Counted from the stretch's first letter, positions 23,297-32,610 are shown. The stretch is DNA of 32,808 bases from Candidatus Omnitrophota bacterium (GCA_023248025.1 JAHFFI010000005.1:1-32808), one strand, 5' to 3'. Notes: generated from the letters alone by a model not told the origin. Numbers and translations are program-made.

Positions 23297-23623
23297 ATGA
23301 CATCCGCGCGGAATGCTTATGAAAATGCGGTGGACTTGATTGCCAAAGGGGAGAAAGAAAGGGCCGCCGAGGCGCTTGAGGCGATGATTTCGGTGTACCC
23401 AGATTTTGCCGATGCTTATGAAACGCTCGGCATGGTATTTTATAAATTGAATCGTTACGATGATGCGATAGTGTGGACCGACAAACTGGCCAAGCTCAGG
23501 CCTGATTATGCGATGGCGCATACGAATTTGTCTGTTTTTTATATGAAAAAAGGCGATAAAATAAAAGCCGAAGAAGAAAAAGCTTTGGCCACGGTTTTAA
23601 GTTTCGGGAAAGCAAAAAAATGA
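23297..23623 (+). CDS. Small TPR-repeat protein
   Basis: 108 aa made of about two and a half tetratricopeptide repeats: AYENAVDLIAKGEKERAAEALEAMISVYPDFADAYETLGMVFYKLNRYDDAIVWTDKLAKLRPDYAMAHTNLSVFYMKKGD shows the W/L-x-x-L-G/A-x-x-Y and A-x-x-x-x-x-x-x-x-x-x-P spacing. There is no signal peptide and it is likely cytoplasmic. TPRs mediate protein-protein contact, and the partner is unknown. The stop overlaps the aguB start by four bases (ATGA), so it is translated with the agmatine genes and may serve them or simply share their operon. Confidence 0.88.
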   Translation: MTSARNAYENAVDLIAKGEKERAAEALEAMISVYPDFADAYETLGMVFYKLNRYDDAIVWTDKLAKLRPDYAMAHTNLSVFYMKKGDKIKAEEEKALATVLSFGKAKK

Positions 23624-24495
23624 CCAAGAATCATCTGCGCATAGGACTCGTCCAGATGCGCTGCCAGAAAAATCCGGCGGACAATTTAAAAAAAGCATTA
23701 AGCCAGGTGAGAATCGCCGCGCGAAAAGGCGCACAAATAGTGTGTCTCCAGGAGCTTTTCAATACGCCTTATTTCTGTCAGGGGCAAAAAACCGAGCACT
23801 TTGACCTGGCCGAGACAATCCCCGGTCCCGTCACGGACGCCTTGGCCAACCTAGCCCGAAAAGAAAAAGTGGCACTCATTGCGCCGCTTTTTGAAAAGTA
23901 CCGTAAAGGTGTTTATTATAATTCCGCGGCGGTCATCGACTCAAACGGCGAACTCATCGGCAAATACCGCAAAATGCATATTCCGGACGACCCGGGATTC
24001 AATGAAAAATTTTATTTTTCGCCGGGCGACCTCGGTTTTAAGACATTCAAAATAAAGTCCGTCAAGATAAGCGTCCTCATCTGCTGGGACCAGTGGTTCC
24101 CGGAAGCCGCGCGCATGGCGGCACTCGACGGCGCGGATATTCTTTTTTATCCCACGGCCATCGGCTGGAAACCCAATAAACCCAAAGAGACGGAAGCTTA
24201 TCATTCTGCCTGGGAAACGATACAAAGAAGCCACGCTATCGCCAACGGTGTTTTTGTGGCGGCGACGAACCGCGTGGGCCAGGAAGGAGCTCTCAGGTTC
24301 TGGGGACAGTCTTTTGTGGCGGATCCCTTCGGTGCCGTGCTTTATCGCGCGAGCGAAAAAGACGAAGAGATTGTCATTGCCGATTGCGATCTCGCGAAAG
24401 TCGAGCAAACCCGTCGCGAATGGCCATTTTTCCGCGACCGGCGCATGGATGCCTACCAAGCGATCTCGTCCCGTTCCGTTGAGAAAAAAAATTAA
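23620..24495 (+). CDS. aguB: N-carbamoylputrescine amidase
   Basis: 291 aa nitrilase-superfamily enzyme. The catalytic triad is visible: Glu in IVCLQELFNTPYFC, Lys in GKYRKMHIPDDPGFNEKFYF and Cys in SVLICWDQWFPEAARMAAL. The HIPDDPGFNEKFYFSPGD and QWFPEAAR stretches are typical of the AguB branch. It hydrolyses N-carbamoylputrescine to putrescine, CO2 and ammonia, the last step of the agmatine route. The next gene is agmatine deiminase, which makes its substrate, so function is strongly supported by context. No arginine decarboxylase is present in the window. ATGA overlap with the TPR gene implies coupling. Confidence 0.94.
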   Translation: MTKNHLRIGLVQMRCQKNPADNLKKALSQVRIAARKGAQIVCLQELFNTPYFCQGQKTEHFDLAETIPGPVTDALANLARKEKVALIAPLFEKYRKGVYYNSAAVIDSNGELIGKYRKMHIPDDPGFNEKFYFSPGDLGFKTFKIKSVKISVLICWDQWFPEAARMAALDGADILFYPTAIGWKPNKPKETEAYHSAWETIQRSHAIANGVFVAATNRVGQEGALRFWGQSFVADPFGAVLYRASEKDEEIVIADCDLAKVEQTRREWPFFRDRRMDAYQAISSRSVEKKN

Positions 24496-24502
24496 CTTCC
24501 GG

Positions 24503-25516
24503 ATGCCGGCGGAGTGGGAACCCCACGCCGCGACTTGGCTTTCCTGGCCCCACAACGAGATTACCTGGCCTGGTCGGAAGCTTGCCGAGGTCGAGAATAT
24601 CTACGTACAGATGATGTCGGCGCTATTGCCAAATGAAAAAGTAAATCTTTTGGTAAGCAATACGACCGAAGCCAAAAAAGCGGCAACCGCACTGTCACGC
24701 CGCGGCATTTCTTTAAAGAATCTTATTTTCCACCGCGTCAACACCGTCGATACCTGGATACGTGATTATGGTCCGATATTTGTGAAAAAGGCGGAGGTTG
24801 CTTTTACCAAGTGGATTTTTAACGCATGGGGCGGAAAGTACCAGGACCTGGCCCGCGATACCGGCGTAGTGGACAAGCTTCCGGTGCTTAAAAAATACAA
24901 ACGCGTGGATACAGGCATCATTCTCGAAGGTGGCTCGATTGATGTGAACGGACGGGGGACGCTGCTTACGACAGAACAGTGTCTTCTCAACCCGGGCCGT
25001 AATAAACATCTTTCAAAAAGCGGGATAGAGAATTATTTAAAAAAATATCTTGGTGTTCGCAAGGTTGTATGGCTAAAAGAAGGTATTGAAGGGGATGACA
25101 CGGACGGTCATGTGGACGACATTACGCGCTTCATCAATGTCTCGACCATTCTCACAGCCCTTGAGCCCAATACCCGCGACAAAAATCACGCATGGCTGCA
25201 AGAGAATCTAGAAATATTAAAGCGTGAAAAAGACGCGGATGGAAAGCGTTTCACGCTGGTTGAGCTTCCGATGCCCGGTGTGGTTGGACCCGCACGGAGC
25301 GACATGAAACACAAACGTCTTCCCGCAAGCTATGCCAATTTTTACATCGCGAATGGGGTGGTGCTACTGCCCGTGTACAGTCACGCCAACGACAAAAAAA
25401 CGGAGCGCATTTTAAAAAAATGTTTTCCTTCGCGAAAGATCGTTCCGATAGAATGCTCACCGCTTGTTTATGGTCTCGGCTCCATTCACTGCGTCACGCA
25501 GCAAGAGCCGCGTTGA
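24503..25516 (+). CDS. aguA: Agmatine deiminase
   Basis: 337 aa from the ATG at 24503, which gives MPAEWEPHAATWLSWPHNE, the usual N-terminus of the family. The frame is open further upstream, and a TTG at 24479 would add eight residues and overlap aguB. Neither start has a good ribosome site. Guanidine-modifying-enzyme motifs are WIRDYGPIF, FNAWGGKY, ILEGGSIDVNG, GDDTDGHVDDITRF (catalytic His and Asp) and, at the end, GSIHCVTQQEP with the nucleophilic Cys. The product converts agmatine to N-carbamoylputrescine, feeding aguB directly upstream. Polyamine synthesis is the expected role. The stop overlaps the next gene in TTGA. Confidence 0.94.
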   Translation: MPAEWEPHAATWLSWPHNEITWPGRKLAEVENIYVQMMSALLPNEKVNLLVSNTTEAKKAATALSRRGISLKNLIFHRVNTVDTWIRDYGPIFVKKAEVAFTKWIFNAWGGKYQDLARDTGVVDKLPVLKKYKRVDTGIILEGGSIDVNGRGTLLTTEQCLLNPGRNKHLSKSGIENYLKKYLGVRKVVWLKEGIEGDDTDGHVDDITRFINVSTILTALEPNTRDKNHAWLQENLEILKREKDADGKRFTLVELPMPGVVGPARSDMKHKRLPASYANFYIANGVVLLPVYSHANDKKTERILKKCFPSRKIVPIECSPLVYGLGSIHCVTQQEPR

Positions 25517-26418
25517 AAAGATTTAAACCTCACCGCACCGTTCTTTATTTCGGGCTTCGTATTCTCGAGAAGCTTTTAAATATTTTTTCCTATGACACCG
25601 GATTCAAGATCGCCCAGACCCTCGGCCTCTGGTCCTACTTTTGTGCGCCGCTTGAGCGCAAGCGAACGCTTGAAAATCTCAACAGTGTTTTTGGAAGCGA
25701 TAAGTCTCAGGACGAAATACGGCGTATCGCGAAAGAAGTGTTCGTTAATTTCGGCCGTTCACTTTATGAGCTTCTTGCATCGAAAAAGATCGTGGCCGAT
25801 TGGGATAGGTTCGTGAGCGCCGAAGGACTCGAGCATCTCGACAAAGCGCTTGCAAAGAAAAAGGGTGCGGTCATCGTCGCGGGGCACATTGGTAACTGGG
25901 AACTATTGGCCGGATATCTTGCGCGCCAAGGATATCCGTGTACGGTTGTGGCGCGCCGTGTGTATTTTGAAAAATACAATGCCTGGATGGTTAATTTAAG
26001 AAATAAAATGAAGGTCGACACCATCTATCGTGACGCGCCCGTACGCGATGTTTTGTCGGCGCTCAGACTCAATCGGCTTGTGGGTTTTGTGGCTGACCAG
26101 GATACGGACGGAATAGACGGGATTTTCGTGCAGTTTTTTGGCAGATCCGCCTGGACGCCCACGGCACCCGTGCGTTTTGCGCGTGTGGGGGAAGCCCCGA
26201 TGCTGCCGGTATTCATCGTGCGGAAAGGTATGCATCATACGGTGACGGTGGGGCCAGAATTGGAATTAAATTTAAGCCGCGACAAGGAAGAGGAGCTTAA
26301 GATAAACACCCAGAAATGGGTGACCCTTCAGGAAGCATTTATCCGCAAATTCCCTGAGCAGTGGGTGTGGAACCATAGACGATGGAGGACCACAAGCCCT
26401 GATTTGAAAAGCTCCTAA
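25513..26418 (+). CDS. Lipid A biosynthesis acyltransferase (LpxL/HtrB family)
   Basis: 301 aa from a TTG at 25513 (TTGA overlap with aguA, AAGAG a few bases upstream). The open frame runs further back inside aguA, but the family length of about 300 aa and the N-terminus MKRFKPHRTVLYFGLRILEKLL favour this start. The catalytic H-x4-E is present in VIVAGHIGNWELLAGYLA, followed by VVARRVYFEKYNAWM, RDAPVRDVLSALR, VGFVADQDTD and FFGRSAWTPTAPVRFA, and near the end WVWNHRRWRT. The family adds secondary acyl chains to lipid A precursors at the inner membrane and points to a diderm envelope. The 3' end contains the promoter of the purine operon. Confidence 0.92.
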   Translation: MKRFKPHRTVLYFGLRILEKLLNIFSYDTGFKIAQTLGLWSYFCAPLERKRTLENLNSVFGSDKSQDEIRRIAKEVFVNFGRSLYELLASKKIVADWDRFVSAEGLEHLDKALAKKKGAVIVAGHIGNWELLAGYLARQGYPCTVVARRVYFEKYNAWMVNLRNKMKVDTIYRDAPVRDVLSALRLNRLVGFVADQDTDGIDGIFVQFFGRSAWTPTAPVRFARVGEAPMLPVFIVRKGMHHTVTVGPELELNLSRDKEEELKINTQKWVTLQEAFIRKFPEQWVWNHRRWRTTSPDLKSS

Positions 26419-26431
26419 CTTCTGCTATAAT
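26404..26431 (+). promoter_or_regulatory. Promoter of the purine operon
   Basis: TTGAAA (26404-26409), a 16-base spacer and TATAAT (26426-26431) with an extended TGC directly before it. It overlaps the last codons of the acyltransferase gene. The predicted leader is about 24 bases, too short for a purine riboswitch, and none is seen. Confidence 0.8.
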
Positions 26432-26461
26432 AGTAGCTCCACCGAAGCCTTGGAGTGACTT

Positions 26462-27757
26462 TTGATTAACCGTTATACGTTGCCTGAAATGGGCAAGATC
26501 TGGACCGAAGACAATCGGTTCAGGGTGATGTTAGAAGTAGAAGTGGCGGCCTGCACCGCCATGGCAAAGCTAGGGCTCATACCCACCAAATCCGCTCAGA
26601 TTATCCGTAAAAGAGCCAATGTAAGTATCTCACAAGTGACTGAATTTGAAAAGGTTACAAAGCACGACGTCACGGCATTTCTAAAAAGCGTCGCACAGTT
26701 TGTGGGGTCAGAATCTCGCTTCATTCATAAGGGTCTTACCTCCAGTGACGTATTGGATACTGCCTTAAGCCTGCAAATGTGTCAGAGTTTGGACATTCTG
26801 ATAAAAGTGACTGACGAATTTCTGGCATTACTGAGAAAAAAAGCAGTTCAATATAAAAATACGGCCATGATGGGCCGCTCGCACGGCGTGCATGCCGAGC
26901 CCGTGACGCTGGGACTAAAATTCCTGCTTTTTTATGAAGAATTTAAACGCAACCGCGCGAGACTCGAGCGCGCACGCTTCGCGGTCTCGGTCGGCAAAAT
27001 TTCGGGCGCTGTCGGCACTTACGCCAATATAGATCCGCGCGTCGAAAAAGAAACGCTTAAAATTTTAAAATTACAAGTTGCGCCTGTTTCCACGCAGATC
27101 CTGCAACGCGACCGTCATGCTCAGGTGCTGGCGGTGATTGCCATTGTCGGCGGCTCACTCGAAAAATTAGCCACAGAGATCCGGCATCTTCAGAAAACGG
27201 AAACACTGGAAGTGGAAGAGCCGTTCTCGGAGGGACAGACGGGCTCGAGTGCTATGCCGCATAAAAGAAATCCAGTGAATTGCGAGCGTGTGGCGGGCCT
27301 GGCGCGAGTCCTACGCGGAAATGCGCTGGCGGGCTTAGAGAATATCGCGCTCTGGCATGAACGCGACATCACGCATTCGTCGGTCGAAAGAATCATTCTG
27401 CCGGATTCTTTCATTGTGATACATTTTATGATGCGCGAGATGATAGCCGTCGTAAAAGACCTGCGCGTGTATCCGGAGAACATGCTCGCCAATATTTGGA
27501 AAACACGCGGGCTTATTTTTTCTCAGAGAGTGCTCTTGGCGCTGATAGACAAGGGCCTGTCGCGTGAGGCATCCTACAAGATAGTCCAAAAGAATGCGAT
27601 GCGGGCATGGAACGACCGGAAATCTAATTTTAAGGATTTGCTTCTGAAAGAAAAAGAAGTAATGCGATACTTCTCGAAAAAAGAAATAGAGTCGCTGTTT
27701 AATCTTGATTACCATTTAAAACATATAGGGACCATATTCAAAAGGGTGCTGAAATAA
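26462..27757 (+). CDS. purB: Adenylosuccinate lyase
   Basis: 431 aa. The TTG at 26462 is preferred: GGAG ends six bases upstream and the resulting MINRYTLPEMGKIWTEDNRF aligns with the normal PurB N-terminus, while the next ATG would delete it. Signature segments are THKGLTSSDVLDTALS-like HKGLTSSDVLDTALS, MMGRSHGVHAEPVTLG (His of the active site) and the fumarase/lyase signature GSSAMPHKRNPVNCE. The enzyme works twice in purine synthesis, on SAICAR and on adenylosuccinate, releasing fumarate. It leads the operon; purS follows one base after the stop. Shared operon control is expected through the promoter at 26404. Confidence 0.96.
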   Translation: MINRYTLPEMGKIWTEDNRFRVMLEVEVAACTAMAKLGLIPTKSAQIIRKRANVSISQVTEFEKVTKHDVTAFLKSVAQFVGSESRFIHKGLTSSDVLDTALSLQMCQSLDILIKVTDEFLALLRKKAVQYKNTAMMGRSHGVHAEPVTLGLKFLLFYEEFKRNRARLERARFAVSVGKISGAVGTYANIDPRVEKETLKILKLQVAPVSTQILQRDRHAQVLAVIAIVGGSLEKLATEIRHLQKTETLEVEEPFSEGQTGSSAMPHKRNPVNCERVAGLARVLRGNALAGLENIALWHERDITHSSVERIILPDSFIVIHFMMREMIAVVKDLRVYPENMLANIWKTRGLIFSQRVLLALIDKGLSREASYKIVQKNAMRAWNDRKSNFKDLLLKEKEVMRYFSKKEIESLFNLDYHLKHIGTIFKRVLK

Positions 27758-27758
27758 T

Positions 27759-27998
27759 ATGAAAGCCAAAGTTTACGTGACGCTAAAAAGATCCGTTTTG
27801 GACCCGCAGGGCAAGGCCGTCCAGCACGCGCTCCAGACTTTAGGTTTCGAAAATGTGAAAGACGTCCGAATGGGCAAATTTATCGAGCTCGACATGAAGG
27901 ACATCCCTAAGCCCGAGGCGGAACAAAAGCTCAGATCCATGTGTGAGAAACTTTTGGCCAATACGGTCATCGAAGAGTACAAATACGAACTGGTCTAA
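27759..27998 (+). CDS. purS: Phosphoribosylformylglycinamidine synthase subunit PurS
   Basis: 79 aa, the normal size. KAKVYVTLKRSVLDPQGKAVQHALQTLGFENVKDVRMGKFIELDM matches the PurS fold: a ferredoxin-like strand, the D-P-Q-G motif, and V-R-x-G-K-x-x-E-L. PurS bridges PurQ and the small PurL in the three-part FGAM synthase and helps channel ammonia. It sits one base after purB and three bases before purQ, in the usual order. Confidence 0.95.
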   Translation: MKAKVYVTLKRSVLDPQGKAVQHALQTLGFENVKDVRMGKFIELDMKDIPKPEAEQKLRSMCEKLLANTVIEEYKYELV

Positions 27999-28001
27999 AA
28001 A

Positions 28002-28691
28002 ATGAAATTTGGTGTTGTAGTTTTTCCAGGTTCTAATTGTGATTACGACTGTTATCACATTTTAAAAAATGTGATGAAAAAGCCGGTTGAATTTGTGTGG
28101 CATAAAGAGCGAGACATTTCTTCTTTTGATTGTATCGTGCTGCCGGGTGGTTTTAGCTACGGCGACTACCTGCGCACCGGCGCCATTGCAAGATTTTCAC
28201 CCGTGATGGAAAGCGTGGCCAAACATGCCCAGAAGGGTAAGCTTGTCATTGGAATCTGCAATGGATTCCAAATCCTGCTCGAGGCGGGGCTTCTGCCCGG
28301 TGCTATGCTTCGAAACCGCTCGCTGCAGTTCGTCTGCAAATTTGTGCACCTGCGCGTCGAGAACAACGCGACGCCGTTCACCAAAAAATTGAAGAAAGGC
28401 CAAGTGCTCCATATTCCGATAGCACACGGCGAGGGAAATTATTTCGCGGAGCTTGAGGGCCTGAAAAAATTGAAGGATAACGATCAGATCGTAGTTCGTT
28501 ATTCCGATGCTTTGGGCGGCCTCTCCGATGCGTATAACCCGAACGGCTCTCTTGAGAATATCGCGGGCATCTGCAATGTGGAAAAAAATGTATTCGGTCT
28601 CATGCCGCATCCGGAACGCGCCTCCGAAAAAGCGCTGGGTTCGGTCGATGGCCGGGGAATATTTGAGTCACTCTTGGAGTCCGCCGCATGA
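28002..28691 (+). CDS. purQ: Phosphoribosylformylglycinamidine synthase glutaminase subunit PurQ
   Basis: 229 aa class I glutamine amidotransferase. [16 protein letters not shown] opens the domain, [17 protein letters not shown] forms the oxyanion region, and [20 protein letters not shown] holds the nucleophilic Cys. The His-Glu pair is in GLMPHPERA near the C-terminus. It supplies ammonia to PurL for conversion of FGAR to FGAM. Its stop overlaps the purL start by four bases (ATGA), a sign of coupled translation of two subunits of one complex. Confidence 0.96.
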   Translation: MKFGVVVFPGSNCDYDCYHILKNVMKKPVEFVWHKERDISSFDCIVLPGGFSYGDYLRTGAIARFSPVMESVAKHAQKGKLVIGICNGFQILLEAGLLPGAMLRNRSLQFVCKFVHLRVENNATPFTKKLKKGQVLHIPIAHGEGNYFAELEGLKKLKDNDQIVVRYSDALGGLSDAYNPNGSLENIAGICNVEKNVFGLMPHPERASEKALGSVDGRGIFESLLESAA

Positions 28692-30925
28692 CGACGCTGG
28701 CTATAGAGATAACGCCTGAGATTATCCAGAAGCACAATCTGACGCCGGAAGAATACGAGCGTATAAAAAAAATATTGGGACGTTCTCCTAATATTACGGA
28801 GCTTGGCATCTTCAGCGTTATGTGGAGCGAGCATTGTTCCTATAAAAATTCGAAGAACATCCTTAAGCTTCTGCCGAAAGAGGGCCGGCGTATTCTCGTG
28901 AAAGCAGGTGAAGAGAACGCGGGCGTCATCGACATCGGGGACGGGCTCGTCATTGCTTTTAAGATCGAGTCTCACAACCATCCTTCGGCCATCGAGCCTT
29001 TCCAGGGAGCGGCCACCGGCGTGGGCGGTATCCTACGTGACATTTTTACGATGGGCGCGCGTCCCATCGCGTCCATGAATTCACTGCGGTTTGGAAAGCT
29101 GGACGGCGCGGACGCAGCGGCGACGAAACGTCTGGTAACGGGTGTCGTGAACGGTATCGGTTTTTACGGCAACTGTATCGGTGTACCGACGGTGGGAGGA
29201 GAAGTTTATTTTGATGAAGGTTATGAGGGCAATCCTCTCGTGAATGCGTTCAGTCTCGGTCTCGCGCACAAAAAAGACATTGTGAAGGGCAAGGCCGAAG
29301 GGGTGGGTAATCCTGTGTTTTATCTCGGTTCCGCTACCGGACGCGACGGCATGGGCGGGGCTAGTTTCGCGTCGAAAGACTTAAGTGAAGAATCCGAAAA
29401 AGAAAGACCCGCTGTGCAAGTAGGCGACCCTTTCATGGAAAAATTGCTGCTCGAGGCCGTGCTCGAACTTTTAAAAACGGATGCAGTCTCCGGTATTCAG
29501 GACATGGGTGCCGCGGGACTCACTTGTTCCACTTGCGAGACCGCGTCGCGCGCCAGTAACGGCATGGAAATCGAGCTCTCGCGCGTACCACAGCGCGAAA
29601 CCGGTATGATCCCTTATGAGATCATGCTCTCCGAGTCACAAGAGCGCATGCTGGTTATTCTAAAAAAAGGCCGCGAGCATGAAGCCAAACGTATTTTTGA
29701 AAAATGGGATCTGCATGCGGAAGAAATAGGTGTCGTCACAGACGACGGTATGTTGCGCGTAAAAGAAAACGGCGTGACGGTGGCCGAGATCCCGGCGCGG
29801 GCGCTCGCCGACGAAGCGCCGGTTTACACGCGTGAAGAAAAAGAGCCGGCTTATTTTAAAAAACTTGCAGATTTCGATCCCAAATCCTGCGGGGACGCCG
29901 GTGATCTCAACGCCGTTCTTTTAAAACTTCTTGATTCCCCGACCATTGCCAGCAAAGAGTGGATTTATACGCAGTATGATCACATGGTGCGCACCAACAC
30001 AACGGTGCTCCCGGGTTCTGACGCGTCTGTTATTCGCGTAAAAGACACCAATAAATTTCTCGCGATATCTCTAGATTGCAATGCCACCTACTGCTATCTT
30101 GACCCGTACGAAGGCGCCAAGATCGCGGTCGCGGAATCCGCGCGCAACGTCGCCTGCTCCGGCGCCGTGCCCTTGTCGGTCACTAACTGTCTCAATTTCG
30201 GCAATCCCATGAACCCGGAAATTTTCTGGCAGCTTAAAAAAAGCGTCGAGGGTATTCGCGACGCGTGTGTTGCCATGGATTCTCCAGTCTCGGGCGGAAA
30301 TGTTTCTTTATACAATCAGAATCCCAAAGGCGCTATTGATCCCACGCCCACCATTGGCATGGTGGGTCTCATCGAAGGGTACGAACCGGTAACCTCTTAT
30401 TTTAAGAATACGGGTGACGGTATCATTCTTTTAGGGACCACAAAAGAAGAACTTGGCGGGTCCGAATTTCTTAAAACACTTTTTAACGTAAAAGCCGGCC
30501 GCGTGCCGCGCCTGGATCTCAAGGAAGCCAGAAATCTTGTTGATCTTTTGGTCGCGTTGGCCAAGAAATCCCTGCTCAAGTCCGCACATGACCTGTCCGA
30601 GGGCGGTCTTGCGGTGGCGCTGGCGGAAAGTGTCATCTTAAATCGTGATCACGAGATCGGCGCCGAGGTCCAGGTGTCTCAAGGCGGTCTTTCGCACGAA
30701 GCGCTTTTATTTGGTGAATCGCAGTCACGGGTCATCCTGTCGGTGGACCCGAAAAAATTAAAGGATGTCGAAGAAGAAATAAAAAAGTCCGGGGTTCCTT
30801 ACCAAGTGATCGGCAAAGTGGGCGGCGATAGTCTTAAAATAAATTCTCTCATCCACACGCCGATTGCGGTAATGAAGAATGCGTGGCGAAATGCCATCGG
30901 TAGAAGAATGGCAATTAGCGGATAG
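28688..30925 (+). CDS. purL: Phosphoribosylformylglycinamidine synthase subunit PurL (small type)
   Basis: 745 aa, the length of the small PurL that works with PurS and PurQ. Seen: [26 protein letters not shown] near the start, [25 protein letters not shown] (ATP/metal-binding), [23 protein letters not shown], then the second AIRS-like half with [30 protein letters not shown] and [14 protein letters not shown]. Both halves are complete. The enzyme aminates FGAR using ammonia from PurQ. A small unrecognised gene follows, 10 bases after the stop, before purF. Confidence 0.96.
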   Translation: MTTLAIEITPEIIQKHNLTPEEYERIKKILGRSPNITELGIFSVMWSEHCSYKNSKNILKLLPKEGRRILVKAGEENAGVIDIGDGLVIAFKIESHNHPSAIEPFQGAATGVGGILRDIFTMGARPIASMNSLRFGKLDGADAAATKRLVTGVVNGIGFYGNCIGVPTVGGEVYFDEGYEGNPLVNAFSLGLAHKKDIVKGKAEGVGNPVFYLGSATGRDGMGGASFASKDLSEESEKERPAVQVGDPFMEKLLLEAVLELLKTDAVSGIQDMGAAGLTCSTCETASRASNGMEIELSRVPQRETGMIPYEIMLSESQERMLVILKKGREHEAKRIFEKWDLHAEEIGVVTDDGMLRVKENGVTVAEIPARALADEAPVYTREEKEPAYFKKLADFDPKSCGDAGDLNAVLLKLLDSPTIASKEWIYTQYDHMVRTNTTVLPGSDASVIRVKDTNKFLAISLDCNATYCYLDPYEGAKIAVAESARNVACSGAVPLSVTNCLNFGNPMNPEIFWQLKKSVEGIRDACVAMDSPVSGGNVSLYNQNPKGAIDPTPTIGMVGLIEGYEPVTSYFKNTGDGIILLGTTKEELGGSEFLKTLFNVKAGRVPRLDLKEARNLVDLLVALAKKSLLKSAHDLSEGGLAVALAESVILNRDHEIGAEVQVSQGGLSHEALLFGESQSRVILSVDPKKLKDVEEEIKKSGVPYQVIGKVGGDSLKINSLIHTPIAVMKNAWRNAIGRRMAISG

Positions 30926-30935
30926 GAGTTATACA

Positions 30936-31196
30936 GTGGAGCAAAAGATTATACGGAGTTTAGAAAATATCGCTCGGGAAGCAAAATCATGCGACACAGC
31001 GACGTTGGAACGCGATGTGAAAGAGCTGCGCGCGATTTTAAAGCAGGTGTCCTCATCGCCGTTGTTAAGCCAATTGGATCAGGAACTGGATATTTGGGAG
31101 AAAAAAATCAGCGTTATCGCAAATGAGCCGGCTGGACGCCAGGGAATGGCGAAGCACGCGCATCATTGGACAGAAATTATAAAAAAAGCAGGTTAA
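30936..31196 (+). CDS. Small helical protein of unknown function inside the purine operon
   Basis: 86 aa from a GTG at 30936, supported by AGGAG seven bases upstream; it begins MEQKIIRSLENIAREAKSCD. The frame is open further upstream within purL, but that part has no ribosome site. The sequence looks like two or three charged amphipathic helices (LERDVKELRAILKQV, LLSQLDQELDIWEKKI) and ends with HAHHWTEIIKKAG. There is no Cys pair, signal peptide or known motif. It is 10 bases after purL and one base before purF, so it is surely co-transcribed and may be an accessory to the FGAM synthase or amidotransferase. I do not recognise it. Confidence 0.75.
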   Translation: MEQKIIRSLENIAREAKSCDTATLERDVKELRAILKQVSSSPLLSQLDQELDIWEKKISVIANEPAGRQGMAKHAHHWTEIIKKAG

Positions 31197-31197
31197 T

Positions 31198-32604
31198 ATG
31201 TCAGAACTTAAAGATAAATGCGGCGTATTCGGCATCTACGGTCATCCCGAAGCGGCCTATTTAACCTATCTCGGGCTTTATTCTCTGCAGCATCGCGGCG
31301 AAGAGTCTGCGGGTATCGTTTCGTCGGACGCAAAGACGATGTATTCTCATCGCAGCATGGGCCACGTGCAGGATGTGTTTGATCAGGACCGTTTGAAAAA
31401 ACTCATAGGCGATCGGGCGATCGGACATGTGCGTTATTCCACGACCGGTTCGAGTCAGCTCAAAAATGCTCAGCCGATTTTAGTGGATTATTCGCGCGGA
31501 GAGATCGCCATCGCCCACAACGGCAATCTCGTGAATGCCAATATTCTTCGTTCAGAACTCGAAGCCTACGGCTCCATTTTTCAGACAACGACGGACAGCG
31601 AGATCATTATTCATCTGATGGCCAAACCCTCTAACCGGAATATCGAAGAAGGGGTCGTGGATGCGCTGGCCCGCGTGCGCGGCGCGTATTCTCTGGTTTT
31701 TCTCACTCACAAGATGCTCATAGCGGCGCGTGATCCTCAGGGATTCAGACCGCTTTGGCTCGGAAAACTGGGCGATGCGTATGTTGTGGCTTCCGAAACC
31801 TGCGCTTTCGACATCATGAACGCGCAACACGTGCGTGAGATTGAGCCGGGCGAAGTACTTTTTATATCGGCGAGCGGTATTCGCTCAGAACGCATTCCTT
31901 CTACGGAAAATAAGCACGCGCACTGTATTTTTGAACACGTGTATTTCGCGCGTCCCGATTCCCGCATCTTCGGCGAGAGTGTCCATATCGTCCGTGAAAG
32001 ACTGGGGAGACAACTGGCCAAAGAACATCCGGTTGACGCGGATATCGTGATACCCGTGCCCGACTCAGGCAATTCCGCCGCACTCGGCTATTCACAGTAT
32101 TCGAAGATCCCTCTTGAATACGGCGTGATCCGCAATCACTATGTGGGGCGTACGTTCATTCAGCCCTCACAGGGCATACGTGATTTCAAAGTCAGCGTGA
32201 AATTCAATTTTGTGCGCGAAGTGCTTGAAGGAAAACGCGTCATTGTTGTCGATGATTCTATTGTTCGCGGCACGACGTCCAAGATCCGTGTCAAGAGTCT
32301 GCGCAAAGCAGGCGCCAAAGAAGTGCATCTGCGAATTTCCTGCCCACCGCACCGTTTTCCGTGCGCTTACGGCATTGATTTTCCCACGAAAGAAGAACTG
32401 GTGGCCAATAAATATTCGACGGAAGAATTGAGAAAATATTTTGAATGCGATTCGGTAGGTTATCTCTCGCTGGAAGGCATGCTGCAAAGCGTCAGCTTCC
32501 CGAAGGAAAGCTACTGCACGGCCTGCTGGACCGGCGATTACGTTCTCCCTTTCGGCAATATGGACAAATATCATGCGGAATTTTCAACCGGTCAGCGGGG
32601 CTAA
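31198..32604 (+). CDS. purF: Amidophosphoribosyltransferase
   Basis: 468 aa. The N-terminus MSELKDKCGVFGIYGHPEAA shows a seven-residue propeptide before the catalytic Cys8, which would be exposed by autoprocessing. Glutaminase motifs are LQHRGEESAGI, GHVRYSTTGSS and IAHNGNLVN. The phosphoribosyltransferase part has the PRPP-binding loop VIVVDDSIVRGTTSK. Cysteines in CIFEHVYFARPDS, SCPPHRFPCAYGID and SYCTACWTG fit the [4Fe-4S]-containing Bacillus-type enzyme. It catalyses the first committed step, PRPP plus glutamine to phosphoribosylamine. Placed after the small gene and six bases before purM. Confidence 0.96.
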   Translation: MSELKDKCGVFGIYGHPEAAYLTYLGLYSLQHRGEESAGIVSSDAKTMYSHRSMGHVQDVFDQDRLKKLIGDRAIGHVRYSTTGSSQLKNAQPILVDYSRGEIAIAHNGNLVNANILRSELEAYGSIFQTTTDSEIIIHLMAKPSNRNIEEGVVDALARVRGAYSLVFLTHKMLIAARDPQGFRPLWLGKLGDAYVVASETCAFDIMNAQHVREIEPGEVLFISASGIRSERIPSTENKHAHCIFEHVYFARPDSRIFGESVHIVRERLGRQLAKEHPVDADIVIPVPDSGNSAALGYSQYSKIPLEYGVIRNHYVGRTFIQPSQGIRDFKVSVKFNFVREVLEGKRVIVVDDSIVRGTTSKIRVKSLRKAGAKEVHLRISCPPHRFPCAYGIDFPTKEELVANKYSTEELRKYFECDSVGYLSLEGMLQSVSFPKESYCTACWTGDYVLPFGNMDKYHAEFSTGQRG

Positions 32605-32610
32605 AAGTTT

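Noticed and set aside
24248-24502. Long N-terminal extension of agmatine deiminase
   Set aside because: This part overlaps aguB in another frame and shows no family similarity; the conserved protein begins at or a few codons before 24503.
23941-24555. 204-aa minus-strand frame
   Set aside because: Antisense to aguB, whose catalytic triad is intact; long antisense frames are common in GC-rich codon contexts.
26432-26461. Purine riboswitch before purB
   Set aside because: The leader is only about 24-30 bases and shows no aptamer-like helices.
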